From Stereum hirsutum FP-91666 SS1 (taxonomy: Eukaryota; Basidiomycota; Agaricomycetes; Russulales; Stereaceae): a stretch of DNA of 64,000 nt. Shown piece after piece: positions 36,490 through 47,300 of the stretch (position 1 is its first letter; each line of letters opens with the position of its first letter). The stretch spans positions 3,454,696 to 3,518,695 of the forward strand of contig NW_006763132.1 of assembly GCF_000264905.1 (NCBI RefSeq). The letters are read 5' to 3'. The translations under genes were made by a program, and so were the position numbers. The notes below the pieces were generated by a model. It had not been told where the DNA came from. It was given only the letters and a program-made list of their open reading frames with translations, and searched no databases.

Positions 36490-36963
36490 GCGCCTCCGTC
36501 AGCAAATTAGTGGCCGGAATACTTGACCATTCGACGCCACACATGGTTGATGGCTCGACGCGATCCTCGAGAACCTGACACAACCGCACCTAGAATATCT
36601 ATGGGGAATATCTCTACCGTGAGTCTTGACTAGAGTTGTCGAGGTTGCGACGGGCCTCAAGGGTTACTTCGCTCACGACTGTTGAGGAGAGTTTCGAGAA
36701 TTGTGGCGCGTCGTGAGCGGTCGCAGAGCATGTGTGGCACATATTTTACGATGAACATCGCGTCCCGTGGGTGTTCACACAAATAATTGCGAGCTTATGA
36801 GACACTATCTTGCACAAGCTGTTGCTGTTGCCCATACTGGGGTTTTTTTTATGATTGGTGTGCTTTTTACTGGTCACTCGTGGAGAAAAGATCAAATGAC
36901 TTTATATTGGCAGCCTGGCTGGTAGTTACGGTGTGGTACAATATATAAGGACCGCAACAAACA
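36490..36963. other. Host DNA between the two transposons
   Basis: No gene. ATATATAAGG at 36941-36950 resembles a plus-strand TATA box, and the retrotransposon is inserted about 20 bp beyond it. Confidence 0.35.
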
Positions 36964-36968
36964 GCCTA

Positions 36969-37263
36969 TGTAAGAGGTTGGGGTCTTGGTCTTGAGGTAT
37001 TCGCGCCTGAGAGAACGGTACCCGCCTGCCCGTCGAGGGTGCGGATGGTATTCCAAGAGGTACGAAGGTTACAAGTAAGATACAGAGTACATACGAGAGT
37101 CCATGAATATATATACGAGATCTGGCTTGTTTGCCAGGAGCAAACAAGCGCGCGTGATAAGATAAGATCGATCGCCCGGATACAGCAACGCGGAAGTGGC
37201 GCTTAGGATAGATGTGGCCCACTCATGTTGAGTGCCACACCGTATCCCTAGCCGCCCCTTACA
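36969..37263 (-). repeat. 3' LTR of the Ty3/gypsy element
   Basis: 295 bp, copy of the LTR at 48776-49070. A purine-rich tract precedes it on the element's coding strand. Confidence 0.93.
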
Positions 37264-37275
37264 CTCTCCCCTACT
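37264..37275 (-). other. Polypurine tract of the Ty3/gypsy element
   Basis: On the minus strand AGTAGGGGAGAG abuts the 3' LTR, the expected place and composition for the plus-strand primer of reverse transcription. Confidence 0.7.
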
Positions 37276-37294
37276 GAGCCGAACTACGGCTCAC

Positions 37295-40200
37295 TTAGGA
37301 TGGCGGCGCGGGTCCAGGAGGGCCAGGGGGAGGAGGACCGAATGGAGGTGAGGGTGGAAATGATGATGGGTCGGCCTCCGCCTGGGCTCCTGATTGAGGA
37401 CCTAGTGCAGCCCCAGCGGGACCAAACTGACCAAACGAGTATATCGTTGGGTGAGTTGGTGCCGGCTGAGGCACTGCCGAAGAGAGAGGGGCTCCTGCAT
37501 TTTGCGGAGCCGCGGGGATACCACTACCACTCGGTTGGGGCCACTGGTTAGGGCCCGACGGAGGGTATGCGTAGGATTGCGAACTTTGTTCGCGCGGCCA
37601 GCCCTGATAGTACGGGTAGGATGGTTGAGGGGCGGGAGCCGGGTAAGTGAATCCACCAGCTGGTGGAACATTACCCTGACTCCCGGGCTGTTGCGCGAAC
37701 GACGTAAGCTGGCCCCATTGAGTCGATGTTGACCCATATGGAGCCCACTGCTGCTGCTGCACAGGCTGTTGCCATGTGAGAGTCGGTTGTGGGGGCTGCC
37801 ATTGCTGCTGCTGCTGTGGCGGTTGAGGCCACTGCTGAGGTTGATGTGCGGGAGGCTGCATTTGAGCCTCACTCGCAGGTGATCTAGGAGGCGGAGGTTG
37901 CATTTGAACCTCAGCGGCGGATTGAGAGAACCAGGAAGCCGAAGGTTGGGCTTCCTGGGCAAGGCCACGATCACGGGCTTGAGCCCACGTTTCCTCAAGG
38001 CTCGCCCGGTTGGGAGCCTGAGGAAAGTCGGCGTCGGAGAGTCCGGGTCGACCAAGAAGGTTGTTGCGTCGAGTACGAGCCCATCTTTCGAGCTCGTGCA
38101 ACTGTCCGGCTGATGTTATTACCAGCCGGAGATGACGCAACATCGCTCTCTCGTTGCCAATGAGAGAGTGATCAAGACGCGGAGTGGTGGTTCCAGTTGG
38201 AACCACCGATTGAAGAGAATGGTAAGCCCATTGGGCTTCCAGGTTTCCGGGAACAGAGGCCACGGTCATGGTGTATCGTCGGAATGCGTTTGCATCCTGA
38301 CGTGCCACGAGCATGTCCTCTGGGCTGTTCGAAGCAGCCCCCGGAGCGATCGACTCGAGCCACCGATATTGGCGGACCCAGCGAAGATCGATCTCACCAC
38401 TGATGATGAGAGCGCCTTGCGGCATGGTCACACCGGGGTGATTCCAGTACTCTGCCCATTCTCTATCGCTCGCGTTAGAGCCCGGTTGAGGCAGGGCAGG
38501 AGGAGGAGCCCGGCTGCGTTGAGCTCGGGGCCTCGGGAGATCAGCGATGGTCCTTGTCGCAGATTGCGACTCGGACCTTGCATTGGGAGCGGAGCCCTCA
38601 GTTCGCGACTTCTTTTGCCGCGAAGGAGCTCCCACTTCACCAGAGGAGGAAGCGTGCCGGGGTGCACGCAGGTCTCTTTGAGATGACCATTGGAGGAAGC
38701 GTCGCTGCCCCAATGACAGTCTCTCTGGTTGTACACATCGGAGGTTATTATCCTCCATGATCAATCGTCGAGTCGCGGAGTCATTGCCTCCCTCGCTCGC
38801 GATGATCACTTCTTCATAGTCCCTCTCACTACGAAGGGAGCCGCGTGTCCAATCCCGCTCGCCTTGTTGTCCTTCTTCGTCGTCACGCTTGCGCTTACCG
38901 CTCGTGTCAGACGAAGAGGAAGGAGCGGGATTAGGGGCGGCGGGAGCATTTGCAGGCGGAGGCATTCTTGCCATCAGCTCGGCCTCTCGTCTAGACCTGT
39001 TTTGTCTTTGACGAGAGCGCCTAGCGCGCCTGCGTCCAGAGTCCGTAGATCCTGGCATGCCTGGGGTAGTCATCCATCCCAGGCCTGCCAACACCTCGTT
39101 ATCCGGGCCGGAACCTTCTCCTTCGTCATCAGAGTCGTCGATCCTTGTGAGACGCGACGGCCCTGCTGTCGGAGGAGAGCGTGGTGGGAGACGAACAACA
39201 GGAGCATTTGGCCCTGCTGTTGTTGAGGAGGATGTGGTGGGGGCAATTGCTCCCGCTCCTTCGGCTTCATGGACTTGCTTGTCCATGTCCTCATCCTGCT
39301 CTTCGGTGACCACGGGATCTGTTGACCCCGAGTCTTTTGGTGGAGCGAAGCTATGGGCCCCTTTCGGGTAGCCCTCATAGGAATCGTCGGAGTCAGAGAA
39401 CGCGGCGTCAGGATGGTTTATCCTGCGCTCTTTGTCGTACTCCCTCCTCAGGCTGTCATACGCGGGCCTCATCCACGAGAGGTCGTGCTGGAGCCTGTCC
39501 GACTGTTCCTGCAGCTCGCGATTGCGAGCTGCAAGCCTCCGTGAATCAGCGAGGGATTCCTCGAGCCGAGAGGATACCTCGTTGACCCTCTTATGGAGGG
39601 CTTTCAACTCCTCGTCGTTTTTGGACGCCAGTTTAGCCGATTGGCTAACCTGGGCGCTTTTCCTTTTGTTAGACTCCTCGAGTCTACGCAGGTCTTCACG
39701 GATTCTCCCGTAATCCTGTTCCTGCGTCGCGGAGGCTCCCAGTTGAGCCTTCAACGCGCTGACTCGCCCCGAAAGGTTGGAGTTCTGCTCCGTCAGGGAT
39801 TGAACCTGCTGGCGGAGCTGACGCAACTCTCCTTCCGTTATATCACGTTGGTCCGATTGACCGCTGCGATACCCTTCCTCGCGTCCCTCTGCTCGGGACT
39901 GCTGGAGAAGGTTACTTTGATGAGCTTGACGATCCCGGGTGGCGTCGTCAACCCCATCAGAGTGGGAGAGGTGGTGGTGGTCGAGATGGCAGACATATTG
40001 TCTGCACATCTCGCAGTACGTTCCCGGGTGCATTATTATCTGCAACCGTTCGTGGTACTGCAAGTTGGAGTTACTGGGGTCCCAGTTGGGACCACCAGTG
40101 CTGTTTACAGTACCCTCAATTTGAGGGTACGTTCTGGGCGGTGGAGGAGGCGGAGACGGCGGAAGGGCAGGCAGCGACGACAGATCCATGCCTGAGGCTT

Positions 40201-40606
40201 CTGCAGTTGCAGAAGCCTGACGGCTTGTCATTGCTTCCAATGGGTAGGTGGCGACTGGCGCCTCGACTACCACATCGTCTACCTCCATCGCCGTCGTCAC
40301 GGCGTCTTCCTCGGGAACGGGAGGGAGAGGTGTCGATGCAGACAACTCACCTAAGCGGTTTGCCTGCTCGATGTCCTCCTGAGTGACTGGGAGGGGATCA
40401 GAAAGATCCCCGGATGTTTCTGTTAACGAATCCGAGTCGTCAGTATACTCGCCCCAGTTTTCGAGGAGGTTTATGTGGATGAACTCTGAGAGTATCTTTT
40501 GATACCCCGATTCATCCAACGCACCTGCGATGGGAGACTCCGTTGAGTCTCCCGGAGTCAATTTTGACTCCGTGGGTTGTTTTGGGTCCTTTGACGGTTC
40601 GGCCAT
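37295..40606 (-). CDS. Extra retrotransposon ORF between pol and 3' LTR, unknown function
   Basis: 1103 aa, ATG 40606, 208 bp after the pol stop and in a different frame. Acidic N-terminus; a Cys/His cluster at about residues 195-212 (CEMCRQYVCHLDHHH) that could bind zinc; a long coiled coil about 255-395 (LRQQVQSLTEQNSNLSGRVS and onward); charged and Arg/Ser-rich middle; a more ordered part about 715-870 (REWAEYWNHPG, LRWVRQYRWLESIAPGA, ERAMLRHLRLVITSA); Gln/Pro-rich C-terminus. No signal peptide or membrane segment, so it is not an envelope protein despite its position. I recognise no family. Its long open frame in an apparently recent element suggests it is maintained by selection. Confidence 0.8.
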   Translation of the reverse strand: MAEPSKDPKQPTESKLTPGDSTESPIAGALDESGYQKILSEFIHINLLENWGEYTDDSDSLTETSGDLSDPLPVTQEDIEQANRLGELSASTPLPPVPEEDAVTTAMEVDDVVVEAPVATYPLEAMTSRQASATAEASGMDLSSLPALPPSPPPPPPRTYPQIEGTVNSTGGPNWDPSNSNLQYHERLQIIMHPGTYCEMCRQYVCHLDHHHLSHSDGVDDATRDRQAHQSNLLQQSRAEGREEGYRSGQSDQRDITEGELRQLRQQVQSLTEQNSNLSGRVSALKAQLGASATQEQDYGRIREDLRRLEESNKRKSAQVSQSAKLASKNDEELKALHKRVNEVSSRLEESLADSRRLAARNRELQEQSDRLQHDLSWMRPAYDSLRREYDKERRINHPDAAFSDSDDSYEGYPKGAHSFAPPKDSGSTDPVVTEEQDEDMDKQVHEAEGAGAIAPTTSSSTTAGPNAPVVRLPPRSPPTAGPSRLTRIDDSDDEGEGSGPDNEVLAGLGWMTTPGMPGSTDSGRRRARRSRQRQNRSRREAELMARMPPPANAPAAPNPAPSSSSDTSGKRKRDDEEGQQGERDWTRGSLRSERDYEEVIIASEGGNDSATRRLIMEDNNLRCVQPERLSLGQRRFLQWSSQRDLRAPRHASSSGEVGAPSRQKKSRTEGSAPNARSESQSATRTIADLPRPRAQRSRAPPPALPQPGSNASDREWAEYWNHPGVTMPQGALIISGEIDLRWVRQYRWLESIAPGAASNSPEDMLVARQDANAFRRYTMTVASVPGNLEAQWAYHSLQSVVPTGTTTPRLDHSLIGNERAMLRHLRLVITSAGQLHELERWARTRRNNLLGRPGLSDADFPQAPNRASLEETWAQARDRGLAQEAQPSASWFSQSAAEVQMQPPPPRSPASEAQMQPPAHQPQQWPQPPQQQQQWQPPQPTLTWQQPVQQQQWAPYGSTSTQWGQLTSFAQQPGSQGNVPPAGGFTYPAPAPQPSYPYYQGWPREQSSQSYAYPPSGPNQWPQPSGSGIPAAPQNAGAPLSSAVPQPAPTHPTIYSFGQFGPAGAALGPQSGAQAEADPSSFPPSPPFGPPPPGPPGPAPPS

Positions 40607-40814
40607 TGCGTGGAAGGGAGAGAAGATGGGGGTTTGGAAGACGGAACGCGGTCAACTGCACCAGCGTCTTTTCAGACGCGCTGCACAGCTGGCCACGTGC
40701 TCGCTTAAGTCCGTCTTCGGAGATCTGATCTTGGCCGAGCGTGCCTTTTTCGGCGCTTCTTCGGCTATCAGATCCCGATCCTCCCTTACTCGACGCGTCT
40801 TGGCGTCGACAACC

Positions 40815-43800
40815 TTAAATCAAAGCGGAACCGGGTACAGAGGGCTCGCGCGGTAGTTCAGTGGCGGAGGCCACGCCACGCAGAGCCAGGTAGTCTCGTA
40901 GCAATTCAGTGTGACGAACCCGGTCAAGGCTCGTCCACTCTACATTACCCGTAGATAGTGTACCAATGAAACGAATTTTTTGTCCGTCCCATGAGTGCCC
41001 GACGAGAGATGTGAAATACACCTCATCGCGATCGGGCTGTCCGAAATCGTAGGCCGCTGCTAAATCCCTACTGGGAAATATATCATCGCTGCTTGCGATG
41101 TGCGGCCTGACAAGGTTCATATGGAACCGAGGGTGAATTCGTCGCTTGACGAGTTCATCCGGCAATTTTAGTTCACATACAGATTCTTTGGGCCACACTT
41201 TAGTGATTGGATATGGCCCAACGAATTTAGGGAGCAATTTATGCGCCCTTCCTTTCGGAAGATTCAGATTTTTGGTATTCAAATAGACGAGTTGTCCCTT
41301 TGAATACTCTGGTGCATCACGGCGTTTTTTATTAGCGTAGTAGGTCTGATTGACCCGACTTTCGATAATAGCGTCGTGAGCCCGTTGTAAATTGGCTCGA
41401 GCCTTTTCCGCAAAGTAATTAACCCCGCGGTATGGACTCTCCCCTACAGGAGTGGCCATCCATTTCGGCAAGTACCCATAATTAAGCTCGAAGGGAGCAT
41501 AACCAGTACTTGCTGAGACACTGGAATTCATGGCGAACTCTACCATAGGGAGCCAATCGGCCCAATCTGTTTGAGTGGGCTCGACCATGGTCCGGAGCAT
41601 TTTCGATATCGTTTGTATCGCACGCTCGGACGCACCATCTGTTTGAGGGTGGAACGAAGTAGACATGAGAAGCTTTGTTCCGGCGAGTCTATGTAGCTCT
41701 TTCCAGAACGCCGCAGTGAATTTAGTGTCGCGATCGGACACTATGGACAATGGGAAACCGTGCAGTCGCACGATCTCCCAGAGGTACAGCTCTGCGAGCT
41801 CGATAGTCGTGACCTTCGTGGTTACTGGTATTAAGTGAACCATGGAGGTCTTCCGGTCTATGACTACCCACAGGTAATCATATCCGCTCGACTTCGGGAA
41901 CGGGCCAACGAAATCCATAGCTATGGATTCCCAAGGCTGGTTTGGTACAGGCAAGGAGTGGAGAAGACCCGCTGGTTTTTGCGGCGCGGTCTTAGACATT
42001 TGACAAGTCTCGCAAGATGCGCAAAACTTGTCGACTGTCGTCCCCAGACCTGGCCACCAAAAATGATGACGGAGGTAAGCCGACGTCTTGTCGGCTCCCA
42101 GGTGACCTACGACCTTATGAGCAGTCGCAATTGCGAGCTCTCTAAGCGTCCTGTCTTTGTGCTTCCCAATAGGAAGGCACAACACCTTCTCGAGTTGAGA
42201 AGTATAGGTCCACAAGCGTCCGGAACCCTGATCATATTCGAAGCTTGAATAATGGTCAGGATTCCCAACGATCTTCGCGAAGAAATTATCCTCAGCATAT
42301 TGCGAGGACAATTTCCCAAGCCACCCATCATACTCACTCTGTATTTCTGCAGGTAAGTTTGATGGTGGAGGAGAACCGTTAAGTTCATCCTCCAGTCGAT
42401 ATAGCTTTTCCGCAGAGGTGGTTTTCACCTTCTGAGCCACAGGCGTCTCCGCATATTCCTCGAGCTTGACGACCTCTTCGTCGCGGGGCTCTTGAGGACG
42501 CTGAAACGCCTTCTCTGCGACCAACTGAGGGTACCTTGACTCCTCAGTGGTCTTCTTCCGATTCGTCCTCAACTGCATAGCTCGAATTTCGAGCGAGCGT
42601 TGGGGCATCAAGTCGTCCCCATTGGGATCGAGCTTAATATCCATATTGGCATAATCAGACTCGTCAAGAGTTCCTTCGACTCTCTTGTAATAACGCGAAA
42701 AACAGTCGGCGACTTTGTTAAGTCGCCCTTTGACATATTTTATCGTAGCGTTATAGGGTTGCAAGAATTCTGACCAGCGCGTTTGACGCGGAGTCAGGTT
42801 CTTCTGTGAGTCGAAGAACTCAAGGGCCTTGTGGTCAGTCACTATTGTGAACTGCCGTCCGAGCAGTTTATCGGACCACTTTGCAAGGGCCTCAATCATT
42901 GCGAGAGTCTCCTGCTCGTAGGTCCGGTAATTTCTCTGCGCCGCAGAGAATCGTTTGGACATGAAACCAGCAGGACGGCAATTTTGCCAGTCCTCTCCTT
43001 GTCCATATACAGCACCGACGCCATAAATGGAGGCGTCGCAAACGACCCATATTGGCTCGTTTGACTTGGGATCTATGGGCTTGAGGATAGGGTACTTACA
43101 TGCCATCTCACGTATCATACGGAAACAATGGTCGTGTATGGGTCGCCAAAGAAATTCACGCCCGTTTCGTACCATACCCGAGAGCACAGACGAGTACATT
43201 GACACGTCAGGCATAAAGCTCGAAAGGTATTGGACTAGCCCTAGGAACCGTTGGACCTCATTGTAGGTTTTCGGTGTGGGCCAGTTCCTGACCTTGGACA
43301 TTTTGTCCGAGTCGGCGTGGATTCCTCGTTCGTCTATGACGTGACCGAGACAATCCATTCGCTTGGAATAGAAATCGCATTTCGATGCGATGAGGTAGAG
43401 CTGGTTCTGGCGCAGTTTGTCCAGAACGAGCCCTATATGCCTCTGATGATCATCTTTCGAGTTCGAGAAGATGAAGATATCGTCCATGTATACATGAACG
43501 AAATCACCTATGTATTCTCTAAATACATGGGTCATCAGACGTTGGAATGTAGCCGGAGCATTACAATCGCCCTGTTGCATTGTAGTGCTCACAAACGTGC
43601 CATAGATGGTGGCAAACGCTGTTTTCCACACATCTTCCGGCATAATTCGTATCTGCTCGTAAGCATCGCTCATGTCTATCTTTGAGCGATACTTAGCAGC
43701 AGCTACGTCCATCCGGATCTGATCTTGATCCGGGAATGGAGTGATATCCTTCCATGTATTGTCGTTCCGTTTACGACAATCTATAACGGTACGTAGGTTA

Positions 43801-44369
43801 CCGTTTTTCTTGGGGATACATAACATAGGCGCGGCTTGGTTGGTGGTCCTTTCGATCCACCAGCCGGCTTTTGTGTATCGGATGATCTTATCCCTCAATT
43901 GGGTTTTAAGAACATCTGGACATCGAGGAAGGTGGTATTTTTCCACCTTACTCTCATCCATTAGAGGTATGCGATGGTTTATCGCCCTCATCGGAGGTAG
44001 GGTCAAGGGAACTTCGCATATAACATCCTTCGCAGACTCATACCAAGCCTTACGAAGGATGTCGATCTCTGCGTCGTTCTCCTCCTTCTCGGCTGCTTCA
44101 ATTCGAGCTGCCTTCAGATTGAGATAACGTCGGGCTTGACGTTGTTCGTCTTTCGGGATGTACCTATCAGGTACATGTTCCGAACTGTGTACAGTAGGGA
44201 ACGACTTCTCTTCTATTGATGAGAGGTCGACCTTAGGCTTACTACGGCTGTAAGCCTTCATCTTCCGAATTTTATCGGGGTCCTTCTGTGGTTGTGGTGG
44301 CTCTGCTGATTCCACCACTTCCTCCCCTACTCGAGCGGCCTCAGCATTTGCCAAGGTCGCGCGAGGGAT
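40815..44369 (-). CDS. Retrotransposon pol: reverse transcriptase, RNase H, integrase
   Basis: Open from the codon after the gag TGA (44369) to 40815, about 1184 codons, same frame as gag. The in-frame codon at 44354 is TTG, and the first ATG is about 30 codons in (MKAYSRSKPK), so translation probably depends on reading through the TGA or on reinitiation. Domains, numbered from 44354: RT about 140-330 with the YMDDIF active site near 288; RNase H from about 430 (WVVCDASIYGVG, TVDHKALEFF); integrase HHCC zinc finger about 745-785 (HKVVGHLGA, CASCETC); DDE core with Asp in AMDFVGPF, IVSDRDTKF and Glu in TDGASERAI. The C-terminus (VYFTSLVGHSW, NVEWTSLDRVRHTELLRDYL) resembles a degenerate chromo-like tail. 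No internal stop. Confidence 0.95.
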   Translation of the reverse strand: MPRATLANAEAARVGEEVVESAEPPQPQKDPDKIRKMKAYSRSKPKVDLSSIEEKSFPTVHSSEHVPDRYIPKDEQRQARRYLNLKAARIEAAEKEENDAEIDILRKAWYESAKDVICEVPLTLPPMRAINHRIPLMDESKVEKYHLPRCPDVLKTQLRDKIIRYTKAGWWIERTTNQAAPMLCIPKKNGNLRTVIDCRKRNDNTWKDITPFPDQDQIRMDVAAAKYRSKIDMSDAYEQIRIMPEDVWKTAFATIYGTFVSTTMQQGDCNAPATFQRLMTHVFREYIGDFVHVYMDDIFIFSNSKDDHQRHIGLVLDKLRQNQLYLIASKCDFYSKRMDCLGHVIDERGIHADSDKMSKVRNWPTPKTYNEVQRFLGLVQYLSSFMPDVSMYSSVLSGMVRNGREFLWRPIHDHCFRMIREMACKYPILKPIDPKSNEPIWVVCDASIYGVGAVYGQGEDWQNCRPAGFMSKRFSAAQRNYRTYEQETLAMIEALAKWSDKLLGRQFTIVTDHKALEFFDSQKNLTPRQTRWSEFLQPYNATIKYVKGRLNKVADCFSRYYKRVEGTLDESDYANMDIKLDPNGDDLMPQRSLEIRAMQLRTNRKKTTEESRYPQLVAEKAFQRPQEPRDEEVVKLEEYAETPVAQKVKTTSAEKLYRLEDELNGSPPPSNLPAEIQSEYDGWLGKLSSQYAEDNFFAKIVGNPDHYSSFEYDQGSGRLWTYTSQLEKVLCLPIGKHKDRTLRELAIATAHKVVGHLGADKTSAYLRHHFWWPGLGTTVDKFCASCETCQMSKTAPQKPAGLLHSLPVPNQPWESIAMDFVGPFPKSSGYDYLWVVIDRKTSMVHLIPVTTKVTTIELAELYLWEIVRLHGFPLSIVSDRDTKFTAAFWKELHRLAGTKLLMSTSFHPQTDGASERAIQTISKMLRTMVEPTQTDWADWLPMVEFAMNSSVSASTGYAPFELNYGYLPKWMATPVGESPYRGVNYFAEKARANLQRAHDAIIESRVNQTYYANKKRRDAPEYSKGQLVYLNTKNLNLPKGRAHKLLPKFVGPYPITKVWPKESVCELKLPDELVKRRIHPRFHMNLVRPHIASSDDIFPSRDLAAAYDFGQPDRDEVYFTSLVGHSWDGQKIRFIGTLSTGNVEWTSLDRVRHTELLRDYLALRGVASATELPREPSVPGSALI

Positions 44370-47300
44370 TCATTCCTCATCCGGAACCTCCTCAACGCTC
44401 ACATTTCGGTTCCCGAAAACGCGATGCTGAGGAGGAGAGACAGACGGAGGAGGGACAGTAGGCGGGGCGGCCACATCGGACGCTAGAATCTCCTCGGTTG
44501 ATAGAGATTGAGGATGTTTATTAACATCCTTCATGGTGTGTACGCGTGCCACCGGGGGTTTATCCCGGGCGTACAATGCGGCCTCGTCAACTTGACGGCG
44601 GAACGTACGTCGCTGACGACGCACGACCCTCTCTTGTTCGAGAGTCAATGCCGGGTAAGTCTGGCCGTCAATTTCTACTGCTTTTTTGCCAAAGTCAAGT
44701 ATGACTTTGTGCTGCAGTAGGAACGGGGTTCCCAGAATCGCATCATAATAGTCGATGTTAGCGACATCATAATACGCCTCAAATGAGGAGGTACCCATCT
44801 TGGCCAAGGCATGCGTACCATAGTTTATGGTCGACTTACTGCCAACTGTACCCAGTTGGAGAGTCATTGGCTCATCCAGCTCGACAAGTGGGGTCTTCGA
44901 CACAACTGCAACATCAGGACTGATGGCGTTGGTCGTACTCCCAGAGTCGAAGAGCGTGTAGCACTTCAACCCTGCGATATCGATTTCTACAGCCAGTACG
45001 ATGGCCTCGCGTTTGCCTCGTACTGGTTGTTTGCCACTCTTGACGATCTTGGCGTCATACACCCACGTAGGACGGTATTCCTCCTTGTTGGTGCGCTCAC
45101 GCGAGGGGTTCATCGCCATCATAGATACTGAGGGCTGCTCGTGAGATTCGCTGTTCGTAGCAGCAACCTCCGCTGCTACTTCTGCCAGCAAATCTTCAGC
45201 GGTATGCAGCCGCTCATTCCTATTCTGGCGCTGACGTCGCTTCTTCTGCCTGCGACGCTCGCGGAGGATAGAATCGGCAACCTTGCTACTCCTTTCGTTG
45301 AGCTTATTGCCAACGGGAGGAGGAGGGGGTAAGTTTACCACCGGGGGCTCATCAGTCAACAAGTTGTTGACCTCTCGAGCTGCCCGACTGATTCCTTCCT
45401 TTATTAACATGCCCAAACCATCTTGGTCGGACATGTCATCCTTCTGGGCTTCAATCACCGTGAGAGCCATCCTCAGGGCACTTTGCCATCCGAGGGAGTA
45501 TGCCTCACCCAGGGTCGGCACATTACCAGGCTGTCCTTCAAATGAAGAGACAGTTCCGTCCGTTGTGTCGTCAGCCTGCTCGACCACGAACGACCGCATT
45601 GGGCGTTCTGGTGTGGGAGCGCGACTTGGAGGAGGAGACTCCTCGCCCTCAGAGCGCTGGAGTGATTCCTCCACCTCCATTTCGCTATTAAAGCTCGTGT
45701 CGCCATCAGGCACGAACTCTACGCGGGCTTCGACAAAATCGCCTGATTCGAAGTCATATTCGCCTTCAGAATCGTCGAAACGACGATTAGTTACTCGCAG
45801 TCTCATTGACTGCCCTATCGTCGCCGTTTCGTCGTTCTCGTCTCCTTCAGAGTCTGACGAATCGACAGTTATCGCAGAATCAGAGACATTTGCCTCTGTT
45901 TCCTCGCCACAACCCCCACGGAGCCTCATGGCTCCCACTCGGGGGTTATCATCATCACTATCAGTTTCCACATCGGAGGTGTCTTCGCCTGGTGATCCTT
46001 CATCACCAGAGCGGTCGGTGTAGTCTCCTGCACCGTTCTCCGAGTCGGAATATTCGACAAATGGGGTACCCTCTGGTAGAGTGTCCTCATTTGTAGTTCT
46101 TGGGACATGACCGTCAGTCGGACGGTCATTCTCTTGTTCATCGTTGCTTCGGTCATCGACCGGACGCTGCGCATATAAGCGGCGCTTTTTGTTAGCCCCG
46201 TCCCTTTGCTTATCCTTGTCATCCTTCTGAGGGCAATCTCTGCCCCAGTGCCCCAGCTTGCCACAATTGTAGCACGCGTTCGGGTCGCTGGGCCGTTGTG
46301 TTTGCCCTCCTTGAGGACGAGAGGCAGCCGGACGAGGAGTAGAGTCCGTCCTACGTGGAGTAGAGTCCCGTGGGTTAGAGTCCCTCGGGGTCCTACTCCT
46401 CGTGTGGTCTCTTTGGGGTCTGGTTGACCCCGACGGATTATGGTGATTCGTAGGCCTTGACGTCGGCCTACTAGAGGAGGGTCTATTATTAGAGGGATTA
46501 TTATCCCTGCTAATAATTTTGAGAGATGAAGACCTTGTCTTCGTTTTTCTCTCATCTTCTGCTTCGAAGTTGGATGCGAGTGTGTATCCACGCTCGCACC
46601 ATTTAGCGGCATCGAGGAGCTCCGCCATTGTGGAGTCCTCGGGGGTTACCCTCTGCTGGAGTATCGCCTGTCGGCGTAACTTCGACGGCAGTTGATAAAA
46701 GAACTTACATTTGAGTGAGTATGCGTCTGGCATACTCCTCAAACGTTCTGCTGCGGTCAACAGACGGTCGTAGAATCCTCCGACCGTGTCTTTCGCTGAC
46801 CACTTGCAGTTCTCGTATTGCTCGTTAGCAACACGAGCACTTGATGTATGGATGAAGCGCCGGTATAAGGCGCTCACCATACTCTCAAATGTTTGGTGAC
46901 GGGTAAATCCCCTGATACTGTCGTATTCCTGGTTGAACCAGGTCTGCGCAGTACCCTTAAGGACTTGCCCTAGAGCAAGAATACGTTCTTGCTCCATCTC
47001 ATCACTCTGACCACAAAGTTTGTACATCCGGAGCTGGCGGATGAATTTCATCATAAAGGTATGAAATCCATCCGGATCGTCAGCTCCAGAGTATTGCGCG
47101 ACCTCAATTTTGAGGTTCTTTGCGAACGCTACTCCCGCGGAGTTTGTCACTTCATTGTCGAGGTGATGATGGATCATCTCGATTATGAGCTGTAGCTCAT
47201 GATCCTGATGATCCCATCCTGCTGGTCTCGAAGTACTCACTTGAGACGCTGCACTACCTGCCTGCACTGGCCTGGTAGCAGAATACGACGAAGGGGGAAT

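Noticed and set aside
37295..40606. Envelope protein in the env position of the retrotransposon
   Set aside because: No signal peptide, no transmembrane segment, no furin-type site; coiled coil and Gln/Pro-rich composition instead.
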